Origin: Prochlorococcus sp. AG-412-J13
GTDB lineage: Bacteria; Cyanobacteriota; Cyanobacteriia; PCC-6307; Cyanobiaceae
Length of the DNA: 64,000 nt
Assembly (NCBI GenBank): GCA_003214815.1
Contig: QCLE01000002.1
Span: 62,001 to 126,000, forward strand
Reading direction: 5' to 3'
A model generated the notes under the pieces. It saw only the letters and a program-made list of their open reading frames with translations, did not search any database and was not told where the DNA came from. The position numbers and the translations under genes are program-made. Positions 56,735-64,000 of the stretch are shown here, in pieces (the first letter of the stretch is position 1; every line of letters begins with the position of its first letter).

Positions 56735-58485
56735 TGAAAAAATACAAAAAAATTGTTCGTCTAATTCCTCTTAATCAAAGAAGATTTAAATTTCTCCATA
56801 TTTTTAGCTTATTATTAATATTTCTTTTATTTGGGAGGTTAGTCAAATTGCAAGTCTTTAACGCCTCTGATTTGCAAAGGAAAGCTAGATTAATTCAGTC
56901 TTCTAAAACTAACTCCTTAAAAAAAAGGAGATCAATTGTTGATAGAAATAATAGACTAATTGCTTACGATAAACCGCTCTACAAATTATGGGCCCATCCA
57001 AAATATTTTAATTTTCCTGGTGATTCAATTAAAAGAGTTCGTACTATTGAAGAAGTTATAAAAAAATTATCACCTATCTTGGATATTAATGATGAAATAC
57101 TCTTGGGTAAATTTAATAATAAAAAGAGTGGTATCAAGCTTTTGGATAAAATTTCTGAAGAAAAGGCAGCAAAGATTAAGAACCTTAAAATAAGTGGACT
57201 TGATTTGTTTAAATATTCGCAGAGATATTATCCACAAGGGGAGCTTTACTCTAATCTTGTCGGTTTTGTTAATGATGAGAATAAAGCTTCAGCGGGTTTA
57301 GAGCTTCATTTAGATAATCAAATTAAAGTTTTTACTAAAAGTAATTTAATAAAAAGAGGAGGAGATGGAACACCTCTTCCGGATAATTCAGCCCCAGGTG
57401 ATTTTATTTTTGATTACAAAAGTTTAGGCCTAACTATAGATTCCAAATTACAGAAAGCGTCATTCAATGCATTATCAAATCAAGTAAGCAAATGGAAAGC
57501 AAAGAAGGGATTTGCCATAGTTATGGATGTTAATAATGGTCGGATTCTCTCTTTGGTTACAGTCCCATCATATGATCCAAATAAATTTTGGCAGTATGAT
57601 TCTGAACTCTTTAGGGGTTGGTATTCTCAAGATTTATTTGAGCCTGGTTCAACATTTAAACCTATTAATCTTGCCTTAGCCTTAGAAGAAAAAGTAATCC
57701 AGAAAGATGGATTAGTTGAGGATATTGGAAAGATTAATGTTGGAGGATGGACACTTTCTAATTGGGATAAAAAAGGTAATGGATACATTGACTATCCAAA
57801 AGTATTGCAGGTTTCAAGTAATGTTGGGATGGTAAAAATAATGCAAAATTTAGACCCCACAATTTATTGGGATTGGCTAAAAAATTTGGGTATAAATAAA
57901 AATTTAGAGACTGACTTATTTGAATCAACTGCTGGCCAACTAAAGAGAAAAGATTTATTTGTAAATCAATCAATTGAGCCTGCCGTAACTTCTTTTGGTA
58001 AAGGGTTCTCAATCTCGCCACTTAAATTGGTTCAACTTCATGCGGCTCTAGCAAATGGGGGTTTTGAAGTGACTCCTCATGTAACCTCAACTTTCAAAGA
58101 AAGAGTTAATAAAAATCTAAAAAAACAATTTTTTTCACATGAGGTCTCTAAAACTGTTCTTGAATGGATGGAGAGTGTAGTTGATAAAGGTAGTGGATCT
58201 GGAGTAAAAATCGAGGGCTATAGAATAGCTGGAAAAACGGGCACTTCTCAAAAAGCCTTAAATGGTTCTTATACAAGTAAAAAAGTTTGTAGTTTTGTCG
58301 CGACTTTACCAGTTAATGATCCGAAATATGCTGTCCTTGTAGTTGTTGATGAGCCATCTAAATCATATGCATATGGGTCAACTGTTGCAGTACCAGTTGC
58401 GAAAGAAATTATCGAGAGTTTGATAGTAATTGAAAAAATACCTCCTAAGATTAAAGATCACGGAATGATTGTTAAAAAACCCTAA
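56734..58485 (+). CDS. ftsI: Penicillin-binding protein 2/3, septal transpeptidase (FtsI)
   Basis: A class B PBP cross-linking septal peptidoglycan. The 583-residue protein has a short cytoplasmic part, an N-terminal membrane anchor ([20 protein letters not shown]), the PBP dimer domain ([20 protein letters not shown]) and the catalytic motifs SxxK in [14 protein letters not shown] in [10 protein letters not shown] and KTG in [11 protein letters not shown]. It is coupled by TAATG overlap to the FtsL-like gene. The transaldolase gene follows. Confidence 0.94.
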   Translation: MKKYKKIVRLIPLNQRRFKFLHIFSLLLIFLLFGRLVKLQVFNASDLQRKARLIQSSKTNSLKKRRSIVDRNNRLIAYDKPLYKLWAHPKYFNFPGDSIKRVRTIEEVIKKLSPILDINDEILLGKFNNKKSGIKLLDKISEEKAAKIKNLKISGLDLFKYSQRYYPQGELYSNLVGFVNDENKASAGLELHLDNQIKVFTKSNLIKRGGDGTPLPDNSAPGDFIFDYKSLGLTIDSKLQKASFNALSNQVSKWKAKKGFAIVMDVNNGRILSLVTVPSYDPNKFWQYDSELFRGWYSQDLFEPGSTFKPINLALALEEKVIQKDGLVEDIGKINVGGWTLSNWDKKGNGYIDYPKVLQVSSNVGMVKIMQNLDPTIYWDWLKNLGINKNLETDLFESTAGQLKRKDLFVNQSIEPAVTSFGKGFSISPLKLVQLHAALANGGFEVTPHVTSTFKERVNKNLKKQFFSHEVSKTVLEWMESVVDKGSGSGVKIEGYRIAGKTGTSQKALNGSYTSKKVCSFVATLPVNDPKYAVLVVVDEPSKSYAYGSTVAVPVAKEIIESLIVIEKIPPKIKDHGMIVKKP

Positions 58486-58576
58486 AATTTTCCAATTTTA
58501 TAAATATTTAGTTCATTATCTGATGATTTCATCAGTAATAACAGCTAGTTTATGTATATATATGATTTATCTAGAT

Positions 58577-59578
58577 ATGAAATCAATTTTAGAACAATTG
58601 TCCTCAATGACCGTTGTTGTTGCTGATACTGGAGATTTAGATTCGATAAAAAAATTTCAACCAAGGGACGCTACGACCAATCCATCGCTAATACTTGCTG
58701 CTGCGAAGAACCCTGATTATTTGAAATTAATTGATAAAGCTTTAGAAAGTTCAGAAAATGCATTGCCCCAAGGATTCTCTGAAATTGAATTAATTAAAGA
58801 AACTGTTGACCAAGTTTCAGTGTTTTTTGGGAAAGAAATATTGAAAATTATTTCAGGGCGTGTATCTACAGAAGTTGATGCAAGACTGAGCTTTGATACT
58901 GAAGCCACGGTAGAAAAAGCGAAAAAAGTAATCAAACTATACAAAAATTTTGGAATTGAAAAGGAAAGAATTTTGATTAAGATTGCCGCAACTTGGGAAG
59001 GAATTAAGGCAGCTGAAATTTTGGAAAAAGAGGGTATTAAGTGCAACTTAACTTTACTTTTTAACTTCTGCCAAGCGGTAACTTGTGCCAACGCAAAGAT
59101 AACTCTAATTTCTCCGTTCGTTGGCCGTATATTGGATTGGCATAAAGCAAAAACTGGTAAAACTAGTTTTGTAGGTGCTGAAGACCCTGGTGTTATTTCG
59201 GTTACACAAATTTATAAATACTTTAAAGAAAAGGGATTCAAGACAGAAGTAATGGGAGCGAGTTTTAGAAATCTTGATGAAATAAAAGAATTGGCAGGTT
59301 GCGATCTTTTAACAATCGCACCAAAATTTCTTGAGGAATTGAAAAAAGAGAAAGGAGAGTTAATTAGAAAATTAGATGTAAGTGCCTCAATAAATAATTC
59401 TATTGACTACGAATTTGAAGAAAAAGATTTCAGATTAAGTATGTTAGAAGATCAAATGGCGAGTGAGAAGCTTAGTGAAGGTATTACTGGATTTAGTAAG
59501 GCTATAGAAGAATTGGAAGATCTGCTACTTGAGAGATATTCAGAAATTAAAAATCATAAATTAATTTCTGCAAGCTAA
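58577..59578 (+). CDS. tal: Transaldolase
   Basis: Transfers dihydroxyacetone units between pentose-phosphate sugars. I start at ATG 58577 (333 residues, [20 protein letters not shown]), about 90 bp after ftsI; the longer frame back to 58469 would add hydrophobic residues not seen in this family. Motifs are the N-terminal [37 protein letters not shown] with the Schiff-base Lys, and [17 protein letters not shown]. In Prochlorococcus it serves dark sugar breakdown. Confidence 0.96.
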   Translation: MKSILEQLSSMTVVVADTGDLDSIKKFQPRDATTNPSLILAAAKNPDYLKLIDKALESSENALPQGFSEIELIKETVDQVSVFFGKEILKIISGRVSTEVDARLSFDTEATVEKAKKVIKLYKNFGIEKERILIKIAATWEGIKAAEILEKEGIKCNLTLLFNFCQAVTCANAKITLISPFVGRILDWHKAKTGKTSFVGAEDPGVISVTQIYKYFKEKGFKTEVMGASFRNLDEIKELAGCDLLTIAPKFLEELKKEKGELIRKLDVSASINNSIDYEFEEKDFRLSMLEDQMASEKLSEGITGFSKAIEELEDLLLERYSEIKNHKLISAS

Positions 59579-59602
59579 ATTCAAATTTTAATTTAAAAAG
59601 AA

Positions 59603-60736
59603 TTAAATCTCACTTTTTGTTAAAAGTCTTTTGATAACTCTTTTTGCAATATCTTCATAACTCATTTCTCCTGATAATATTTGAGCAATACGTTTAGGTG
59701 CTGTTTTTCTTTTGACACCTAATTGGTATCCGGTTCTGGGAAATCTATAAAATACCTGTGCTATTCTCTTTCCCCAAGCCATTGATTTCCCCCAAATGTT
59801 GTTGATTTTTTTCGTATAAAGATTTAAATCATCTACTTTTCCTAATAGGTAATGATCTATATATTCTGCAGCATAAAAACTGCTAATTAAAGAGGGTCTA
59901 ATTCCTTCAGCTAAAAATGGATCACATAGAGATGCTGCATCTCCAACCGCTAAAACTTTGTCACCATTAATTGAGTGGAATCCATTCCATATTCTCAGTT
60001 TCTTACTAATTGTTTTATGAGGAAAATCATCAAAACCGAAGCTCCTGATCACTTGTTTATTTATAGCCTGATTTTCTAAAAGACCATTATTTATAAAAGT
60101 ACCTAAACCAATATTTAAGCTTTCTCTTAGTGGGAATGCCCATGCAAACCCATATTTTATAAATCCAAACTCAAATCTCACTGAATCTCTAGGTATTTCA
60201 CCTAAACCTTTCAATCTTAATGAAATTGTGTTAGCAAATTTCGGTTTTCTTGGCCCTAAATTGAAATATCCTGCCCATTTGGATTGGGATCCATCTGCAA
60301 TAACAAGAAACTCTGAAGTATATTTTATTTTGTTGTTGCAAGTAATTTCCCATTTATCATTTTTTTTTATGATTTTTTCTATCAATAATGGCCTCATTAT
60401 CTGAACTCCATTACTCAAGGACTTATTAAGTAATAATTGATCAAGTTTCTCTCTTTTAATAATCCAAAATGGGGCTTCACCAGTCAGATCAGCAGTCACA
60501 TTATCTTCAGCCTTCCATCTGAATTCAACATTCTTAATTTTTGATTCAATTGAGTCTTCTATATCTAAAGGAAGAAATCTTTTCATTGAAGATGCCATTC
60601 CACCTGCACAGGGTTTGTAATCTTGGAATTTCTCTTTTTCAATAATTAAAACAGAATATCCTTTCTTTGATAGGTTAAGAGCGGTGGAAGATCCTGATAA
60701 ACCCCCACCAATTATTACAACGTCAAATCCTATCAA
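59603..60736 (-). CDS. Geranylgeranyl-reductase-family FAD/NAD(P)-binding oxidoreductase
   Basis: The 377-residue flavoprotein has the N-terminal FAD fingerprint [20 protein letters not shown] and the GGR-family segments [16 protein letters not shown] and [20 protein letters not shown]. It resembles geranylgeranyl reductases that saturate isoprenoid chains, but differs from typical ChlP, so its substrate (quinone, lipid or carotenoid) is unknown. The start is TTG 60736, overlapping the frr stop as TTGA, so translation is coupled to frr. Confidence 0.85.
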   Translation of the reverse strand: MIGFDVVIIGGGLSGSSTALNLSKKGYSVLIIEKEKFQDYKPCAGGMASSMKRFLPLDIEDSIESKIKNVEFRWKAEDNVTADLTGEAPFWIIKREKLDQLLLNKSLSNGVQIMRPLLIEKIIKKNDKWEITCNNKIKYTSEFLVIADGSQSKWAGYFNLGPRKPKFANTISLRLKGLGEIPRDSVRFEFGFIKYGFAWAFPLRESLNIGLGTFINNGLLENQAINKQVIRSFGFDDFPHKTISKKLRIWNGFHSINGDKVLAVGDAASLCDPFLAEGIRPSLISSFYAAEYIDHYLLGKVDDLNLYTKKINNIWGKSMAWGKRIAQVFYRFPRTGYQLGVKRKTAPKRIAQILSGEMSYEDIAKRVIKRLLTKSEI

Positions 60737-61281
60737 ACTTTTAGAATTTCCTTCTCTTTTTCAGACAATTTAGTTTCTATTAAAGCTATATATTTATCAG
60801 TAATTTTCTGAATTTCAGATTGATTATCTCTCGATTCGTCAATAGAAATAAGACTATCTTTTTCGTCTTTTTTTTCTTTATCAACAGCATCTCTTCTAAT
60901 ATTTCTCAAAGCTACTTTTCCTTCCTCCGCATATTTAGAGGCTAATTTACAAAATTCTTTTCTTCTTTCTTCTGTTAAAGGAGGAACATTTATTCTTATT
61001 ACTTTCCCATCATTATTTGGAGTAATACCTAAATCACTCATAGAGATAGATTTCTCTATCGCTTGTAAACATGAAATATCAAACGGTTGTATTGAAATTG
61101 TTTGTGAATCAACAGTGCTAATTGTGGCGAGTGATTTGATTGGAGTTTCTGCTCCATAGTACTCAACACTTACTCTGTCTAACAATGAAGCATTAGCTCT
61201 GCCTGTCCTAATTGTATTAAAGTTTCTTTGTGTGGCTTCAACACTTTTATTCATATTTTCTTGAATTTCTTTTTCTTTCAT
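60733..61281 (-). CDS. frr: Ribosome recycling factor
   Basis: Splits post-termination ribosomes with EF-G. I start at ATG 61281 (182 residues, [20 protein letters not shown]); the frame extends to 61311 but that adds residues unlike the family and overlaps pyrH. Conserved blocks are [60 protein letters not shown] and the C-terminal helix [20 protein letters not shown]. It lies 22 bp after pyrH and overlaps the reductase gene. Confidence 0.96.
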   Translation of the reverse strand: MKEKEIQENMNKSVEATQRNFNTIRTGRANASLLDRVSVEYYGAETPIKSLATISTVDSQTISIQPFDISCLQAIEKSISMSDLGITPNNDGKVIRINVPPLTEERRKEFCKLASKYAEEGKVALRNIRRDAVDKEKKDEKDSLISIDESRDNQSEIQKITDKYIALIETKLSEKEKEILKV

Positions 61282-61303
61282 AATTAAAAAAATTAAATGA
61301 TCT

Positions 61304-62008
61304 TTAACCAATTAAGGAGCCTATTGGCTCACCAGCAACAGCTTTAGAAATGTTCCCTTTTTTGAATATATCAAAAACCATAATTGGGATATTATTATCT
61401 TTGCAAAGTGCAATCGCAGTACTGTCCATTACTGCAATTTCATCACTAAGAACTTGTTGATAACTGAGAGAGGAATATTTTTTTGCATCTTTAAATTGAT
61501 TTGGATCACGATCGTATACTCCATCAACTTTAGTAGCCTTCATAACAACTTCAGCGTTTATCTCTGCTGCCCTCAAAGCTGCTGTAGTATCAGTTGTAAA
61601 AAATGGATTTCCGCATCCACCTCCAAACACTACAACTCTACCTTTTTCTAGGTGCCTCATGGCTCTTCTTCTAATATAGGGTTCTGCAATTTCCTGCATT
61701 TCAATCGCTGTTTGCACTCTGGTTGCAACTCCTACTCTCTCGAGACCATCTTGAAGTGAAATCGCGTTCATTACTGTTGCTAGCATCCCTACATAATCAG
61801 CAGTCGCGCGATCCATTCCGTCTGCAGACCCTTTCAGCCCCCTGAAAATGTTTCCACCTCCAACAACTATTGCAAGTTGTATATTATTTTCGACTACTTT
61901 TGAAACGTCTTCTGCAATTGACTGAACTATAGCAGGATCAATACCATAAGGTTTTTCACCCATAAGTGCTTCACCACTAAGTTTTAAAAGAACTCTTTTG
62001 TAAGTCAT
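61304..62008 (-). CDS. pyrH: Uridylate kinase
   Basis: Phosphorylates UMP to UDP. The 234-residue protein is of the amino-acid-kinase fold: [80 protein letters not shown] and [14 protein letters not shown]. It is full length. The pyrH-frr order is conserved in many bacteria, so the pair is a conserved translation/nucleotide operon, here extended by the reductase gene. Confidence 0.97.
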   Translation of the reverse strand: MTYKRVLLKLSGEALMGEKPYGIDPAIVQSIAEDVSKVVENNIQLAIVVGGGNIFRGLKGSADGMDRATADYVGMLATVMNAISLQDGLERVGVATRVQTAIEMQEIAEPYIRRRAMRHLEKGRVVVFGGGCGNPFFTTDTTAALRAAEINAEVVMKATKVDGVYDRDPNQFKDAKKYSSLSYQQVLSDEIAVMDSTAIALCKDNNIPIMVFDIFKKGNISKAVAGEPIGSLIG

Positions 62009-62133
62009 TCAATAATCGTACTTTTAAGACATTAGCAAGTAAAAGTACAGAATTTATTGTTTGTTCAGATATTGCTTGCGTCTTTAAACATTTCTATACC
62101 TGCCTGGAGAAACCAAATAAACATTTGTTTATG

Positions 62134-62826
62134 TTAGTACTCAATGCAATTTTGTGCTTTTATTCCTTGTTCTTTAAAAGGATGTTTTATTAGTTTCATT
62201 TCTGTAACTAGATCAGCGTAATTGATTATTGAATCAGATGCTCCCCTTCCAGTTAATACAATATGATTTTTTCTATTATTTAAGCTTTTTAAAAAAGTGA
62301 TTATTTCTTCTGAAGCAAGATAACCAAGTTTTGTAGCAATATTAATTTCGTCAAGAATGATAAGTTTATAGGATTCGTTCTTTATGTATTTTTTGGCTAG
62401 CTGCCATGCTTCTTGAACTAATTTTTCATCTCTTATTCTGTCTTGTGTTTCCCAAGTAAATCCTTCTCCTAATGAATGCCAAGATATGTTTGAAGACAAA
62501 TTTTTAAGTGCTTTTTCTTCTCCAGTGGTCCAGCCTCCTTTGATAAATTGAATTATTGCTACTTTATAGCCATGCCCTATCGTCCTCAAAGCCATACCTA
62601 AAGATGCAGTTGTCTTGCCCTTGCCATTCCCTGTAAAAACAATCAATAATCCTTTTTTTGTTTTTCTAATTTTTAGTCTTTCGGCTTGAATATCTTTTCT
62701 TTGCTGCATTCTTTTTTTATATGAGCTCTCATCGCTATCTGGGGATAATTTTCCTCCTATTCCAAGTTTATTGGCTTGATTATCGAGGTTAAATATTTTC
62801 TCGGAAGAAGAAGGTTTTTCTCGCAT
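62134..62826 (-). CDS. cobO: Cob(I)alamin adenosyltransferase (CobO/BtuR type)
   Basis: Adds the adenosyl group to the corrin cobalt. The 230-residue protein has a charged N-terminal 50 residues, then the P-loop FTGNGKGKTTASLGMALRTI, VAIIQFIKGGWTTGEEKAL, YKLIILDEINIATKLGYLA and LTGRGASDSIINYADLVTEM. The P-loop reads GNGKGKTT as in the family. It is about 35 bp downstream of the recombinase gene on the same strand. No cobalamin riboswitch is visible upstream. Confidence 0.95.
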   Translation of the reverse strand: MREKPSSSEKIFNLDNQANKLGIGGKLSPDSDESSYKKRMQQRKDIQAERLKIRKTKKGLLIVFTGNGKGKTTASLGMALRTIGHGYKVAIIQFIKGGWTTGEEKALKNLSSNISWHSLGEGFTWETQDRIRDEKLVQEAWQLAKKYIKNESYKLIILDEINIATKLGYLASEEIITFLKSLNNRKNHIVLTGRGASDSIINYADLVTEMKLIKHPFKEQGIKAQNCIEY

Positions 62827-62860
62827 ATGACCCTAATTTCTATTTAATGATTATAAATCT

Positions 62861-64000
62861 TTAAATATTTTTAGCTCTTTTAACTTTTAAAAGTGCATTA
62901 TTTACTGCCTTTTGTTGATCTCTTTTAGTAATCCAGTGGTGATAAGTTTGAGTATGTAAACTAACAGAATGCCCCATCATTCTGGCCGCCACTGTATCAG
63001 GTAAATCATAAAAAATTGTTCTTACTGCCCAAGCATGTCTCAGATCATAAGGTTTTATTTGTAAAGAGTAACGCTTAAACTGATCTGTAATTTTTTTTCC
63101 AATATTTTGTAAGGTTGTGATTTTAAGGTCTCTATTAATATTTGGTAGTAGTTCTGGATTTTCACCAAGTTTTGATAATTCGAACTTTTCTACCCATTCA
63201 GGATGGAATGGCCAAACTTGATGTTCCCCTGTTTTTGTCGTAGGTAATACTCTAATAATTTTGTCTCCCAAATTAGTTAGAGAACTTAAATCACAAAAAA
63301 ATACTTCATGATTCCTTAATCCATATGTCGCCATCAAACCAAAAACAAATTTCCAAGATTTGTTTGGGATTGTCTCCCAGATTCTCTCTACTAACTCATC
63401 TGTGGGGAGATCCCTAAATCCAGCTTTGTTCAGTCCATATCCTCTAGAATTTAATTTCCAATCTTCTGGTAGTTTAATGTCCAAAAACTTAGCCAAAACA
63501 CTTAGAGATGTAGCGCATTGTTTCCTACTTCTGCTACCTTCCTTGTAACTCTCCAGTGTTTTTTGAAATATTTTTTCTAAAGTTTCATTCTCAAAATCAT
63601 AGTAAATATTTAGGATTCGTTTAATATATGGTTTGTAAGAACTTCTCCAAGTGGTTTTTCTAGTGCTGCTTCGAAAATCACTTTTGTTTTCTTTAAAAAA
63701 AAATTCCTCAAATTGATTTAATCTATTTGGGAATTCAAAACCATCTTTTATTTGCTTTTTATAAGGGTTGCCTATCCAATTAATCCATTCAAATTGATTC
63801 AATTCCAATTGCAAATTGATTAATTGTAATTTTTTTTTGGCCTCCTCTAATCCAGAAATATCAGCCTTTATACCGAGAGATATTCTTTGAATTTGAAATT
63901 TATTTTTATCTTCTTTGGAGGGTAGTGAACCACGAATGTTTAATTTCTCTCCTCTTTTCTCAATTTTAAGTTTGCTGCCTTGAGTCGCAAATTTATTATT
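62861..64000 (-). CDS. Tyrosine recombinase / phage-integrase family protein (5' end cut by window edge)
   Basis: The frame is open to the right edge at 64000, so at least 379 residues are visible and the N-terminus is missing; a start at 63814 would be internal. The C-terminal catalytic domain holds the recombinase residues: Arg in MATYGLRNHEVF, HxxR in DLRHAWAVR, His in MMGHSVSLH and the nucleophile Tyr in TQTYHHW. An N-terminal core-binding-like part precedes it. No attachment sites or phage genes are seen beside it, and cobO follows normally. Confidence 0.88.
   Translation of the reverse strand, partial: NNKFATQGSKLKIEKRGEKLNIRGSLPSKEDKNKFQIQRISLGIKADISGLEEAKKKLQLINLQLELNQFEWINWIGNPYKKQIKDGFEFPNRLNQFEEFFFKENKSDFRSSTRKTTWRSSYKPYIKRILNIYYDFENETLEKIFQKTLESYKEGSRSRKQCATSLSVLAKFLDIKLPEDWKLNSRGYGLNKAGFRDLPTDELVERIWETIPNKSWKFVFGLMATYGLRNHEVFFCDLSSLTNLGDKIIRVLPTTKTGEHQVWPFHPEWVEKFELSKLGENPELLPNINRDLKITTLQNIGKKITDQFKRYSLQIKPYDLRHAWAVRTIFYDLPDTVAARMMGHSVSLHTQTYHHWITKRDQQKAVNNALLKVKRAKNI

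Noticed and set aside
58469-58576. Longer transaldolase frame from 58469
   Set aside because: It overlaps the ftsI end and adds a hydrophobic leader unlike any transaldolase; ATG 58577 matches the family N-terminus.
62009-62133. Cobalamin riboswitch or small RNA near cobO
   Set aside because: No B12-box-like sequence was recognised; the short inverted repeat ATAAAC/GTTTAT is too weak and lacks a U-tract.
62861-64000. Prophage or integrative element at the right edge
   Set aside because: Only the recombinase is present; no att repeats, phage genes, composition shift or tRNA target is visible within the window.

Overview
The window is a strongly AT-rich, gene-dense bacterial chromosome segment that reads as a marine Prochlorococcus, most likely a low-GC high-light-adapted type. 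Direct support comes from oxygenic photosynthesis genes (petC-petA, psaF-psaJ, psb27, a high-light-inducible protein), very short intergenic gaps, frequent 4-11 bp gene overlaps, and a 64-residue protein between gltX and rplS that matches my recollection of the hyper-conserved protein of marine picocyanobacteria. The clade assignment is inference. I see no rRNA, CRISPR array, insertion sequence or prophage. The two tRNA genes are tRNA-Asp and tRNA-Trp.

Layout. 1-10.3 kb: a left-truncated groEL, fabG, ispD, an LD-carboxypeptidase, the quinone prenyltransferase ubiA, ppx, a short RodZ-like protein, cobM, lgt, and the cytochrome b6f pair petC-petA. 10.3-17.6 kb: tatC, rqcH, gmk, psaF-psaJ, tsaD, an hli gene and a Na+/H+ antiporter. 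17.5-20.1 kb: a translation cluster on the minus strand, rplS, tRNA-Trp, the hyper-conserved protein gene, tRNA-Asp, gltX. 20-39 kb: map, a phosphotransacetylase-N-like protein, a DprA-like protein, yajQ, an SPFH protein, hemL, xth, larC, an ABC permease of FutB type, a COG0523 metallochaperone with a repeat tract, M32 carboxypeptidase, a catalytically intact pyrophosphatase, hemC and the principal sigma factor. 39-51 kb: priA, argB, ssb, cobK, cutA, a PfkB kinase, purA, psb27, proS. 51-64 kb: an HTH-like protein, a small membrane protein, a second pyrophosphatase paralogue with altered active-site residues, an Spx/ArsC-like protein, lepB, a tandem phosphoglycerate-mutase-like protein, a CPBP protease, an FtsL-like protein with ftsI, tal, a geranylgeranyl-reductase-like flavoprotein, frr-pyrH, cobO and a right-truncated tyrosine recombinase.

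The genes are mostly core housekeeping: photosynthetic electron transport and its assembly, tetrapyrrole supply (hemL, hemC) and corrin synthesis (cobM, cobK, cobO, all scattered), translation, cell-wall synthesis and division. Non-ATG starts are common: I count nine TTG starts and one GTG start, and two secure gene junctions plus one tentative one use a TTGA stop/start overlap.

The most notable observations are the pyrophosphatase paralogue with Asp-to-Ala and Tyr-to-Ser changes at catalytic positions beside an intact second PPase, an FtsL candidate immediately upstream of ftsI, a perfect 8 x 21 bp repeat inside a zinc-type metallochaperone, a Psb27 without its lipobox cysteine, and a 58-codon open frame upstream of priA with no standard early start codon.
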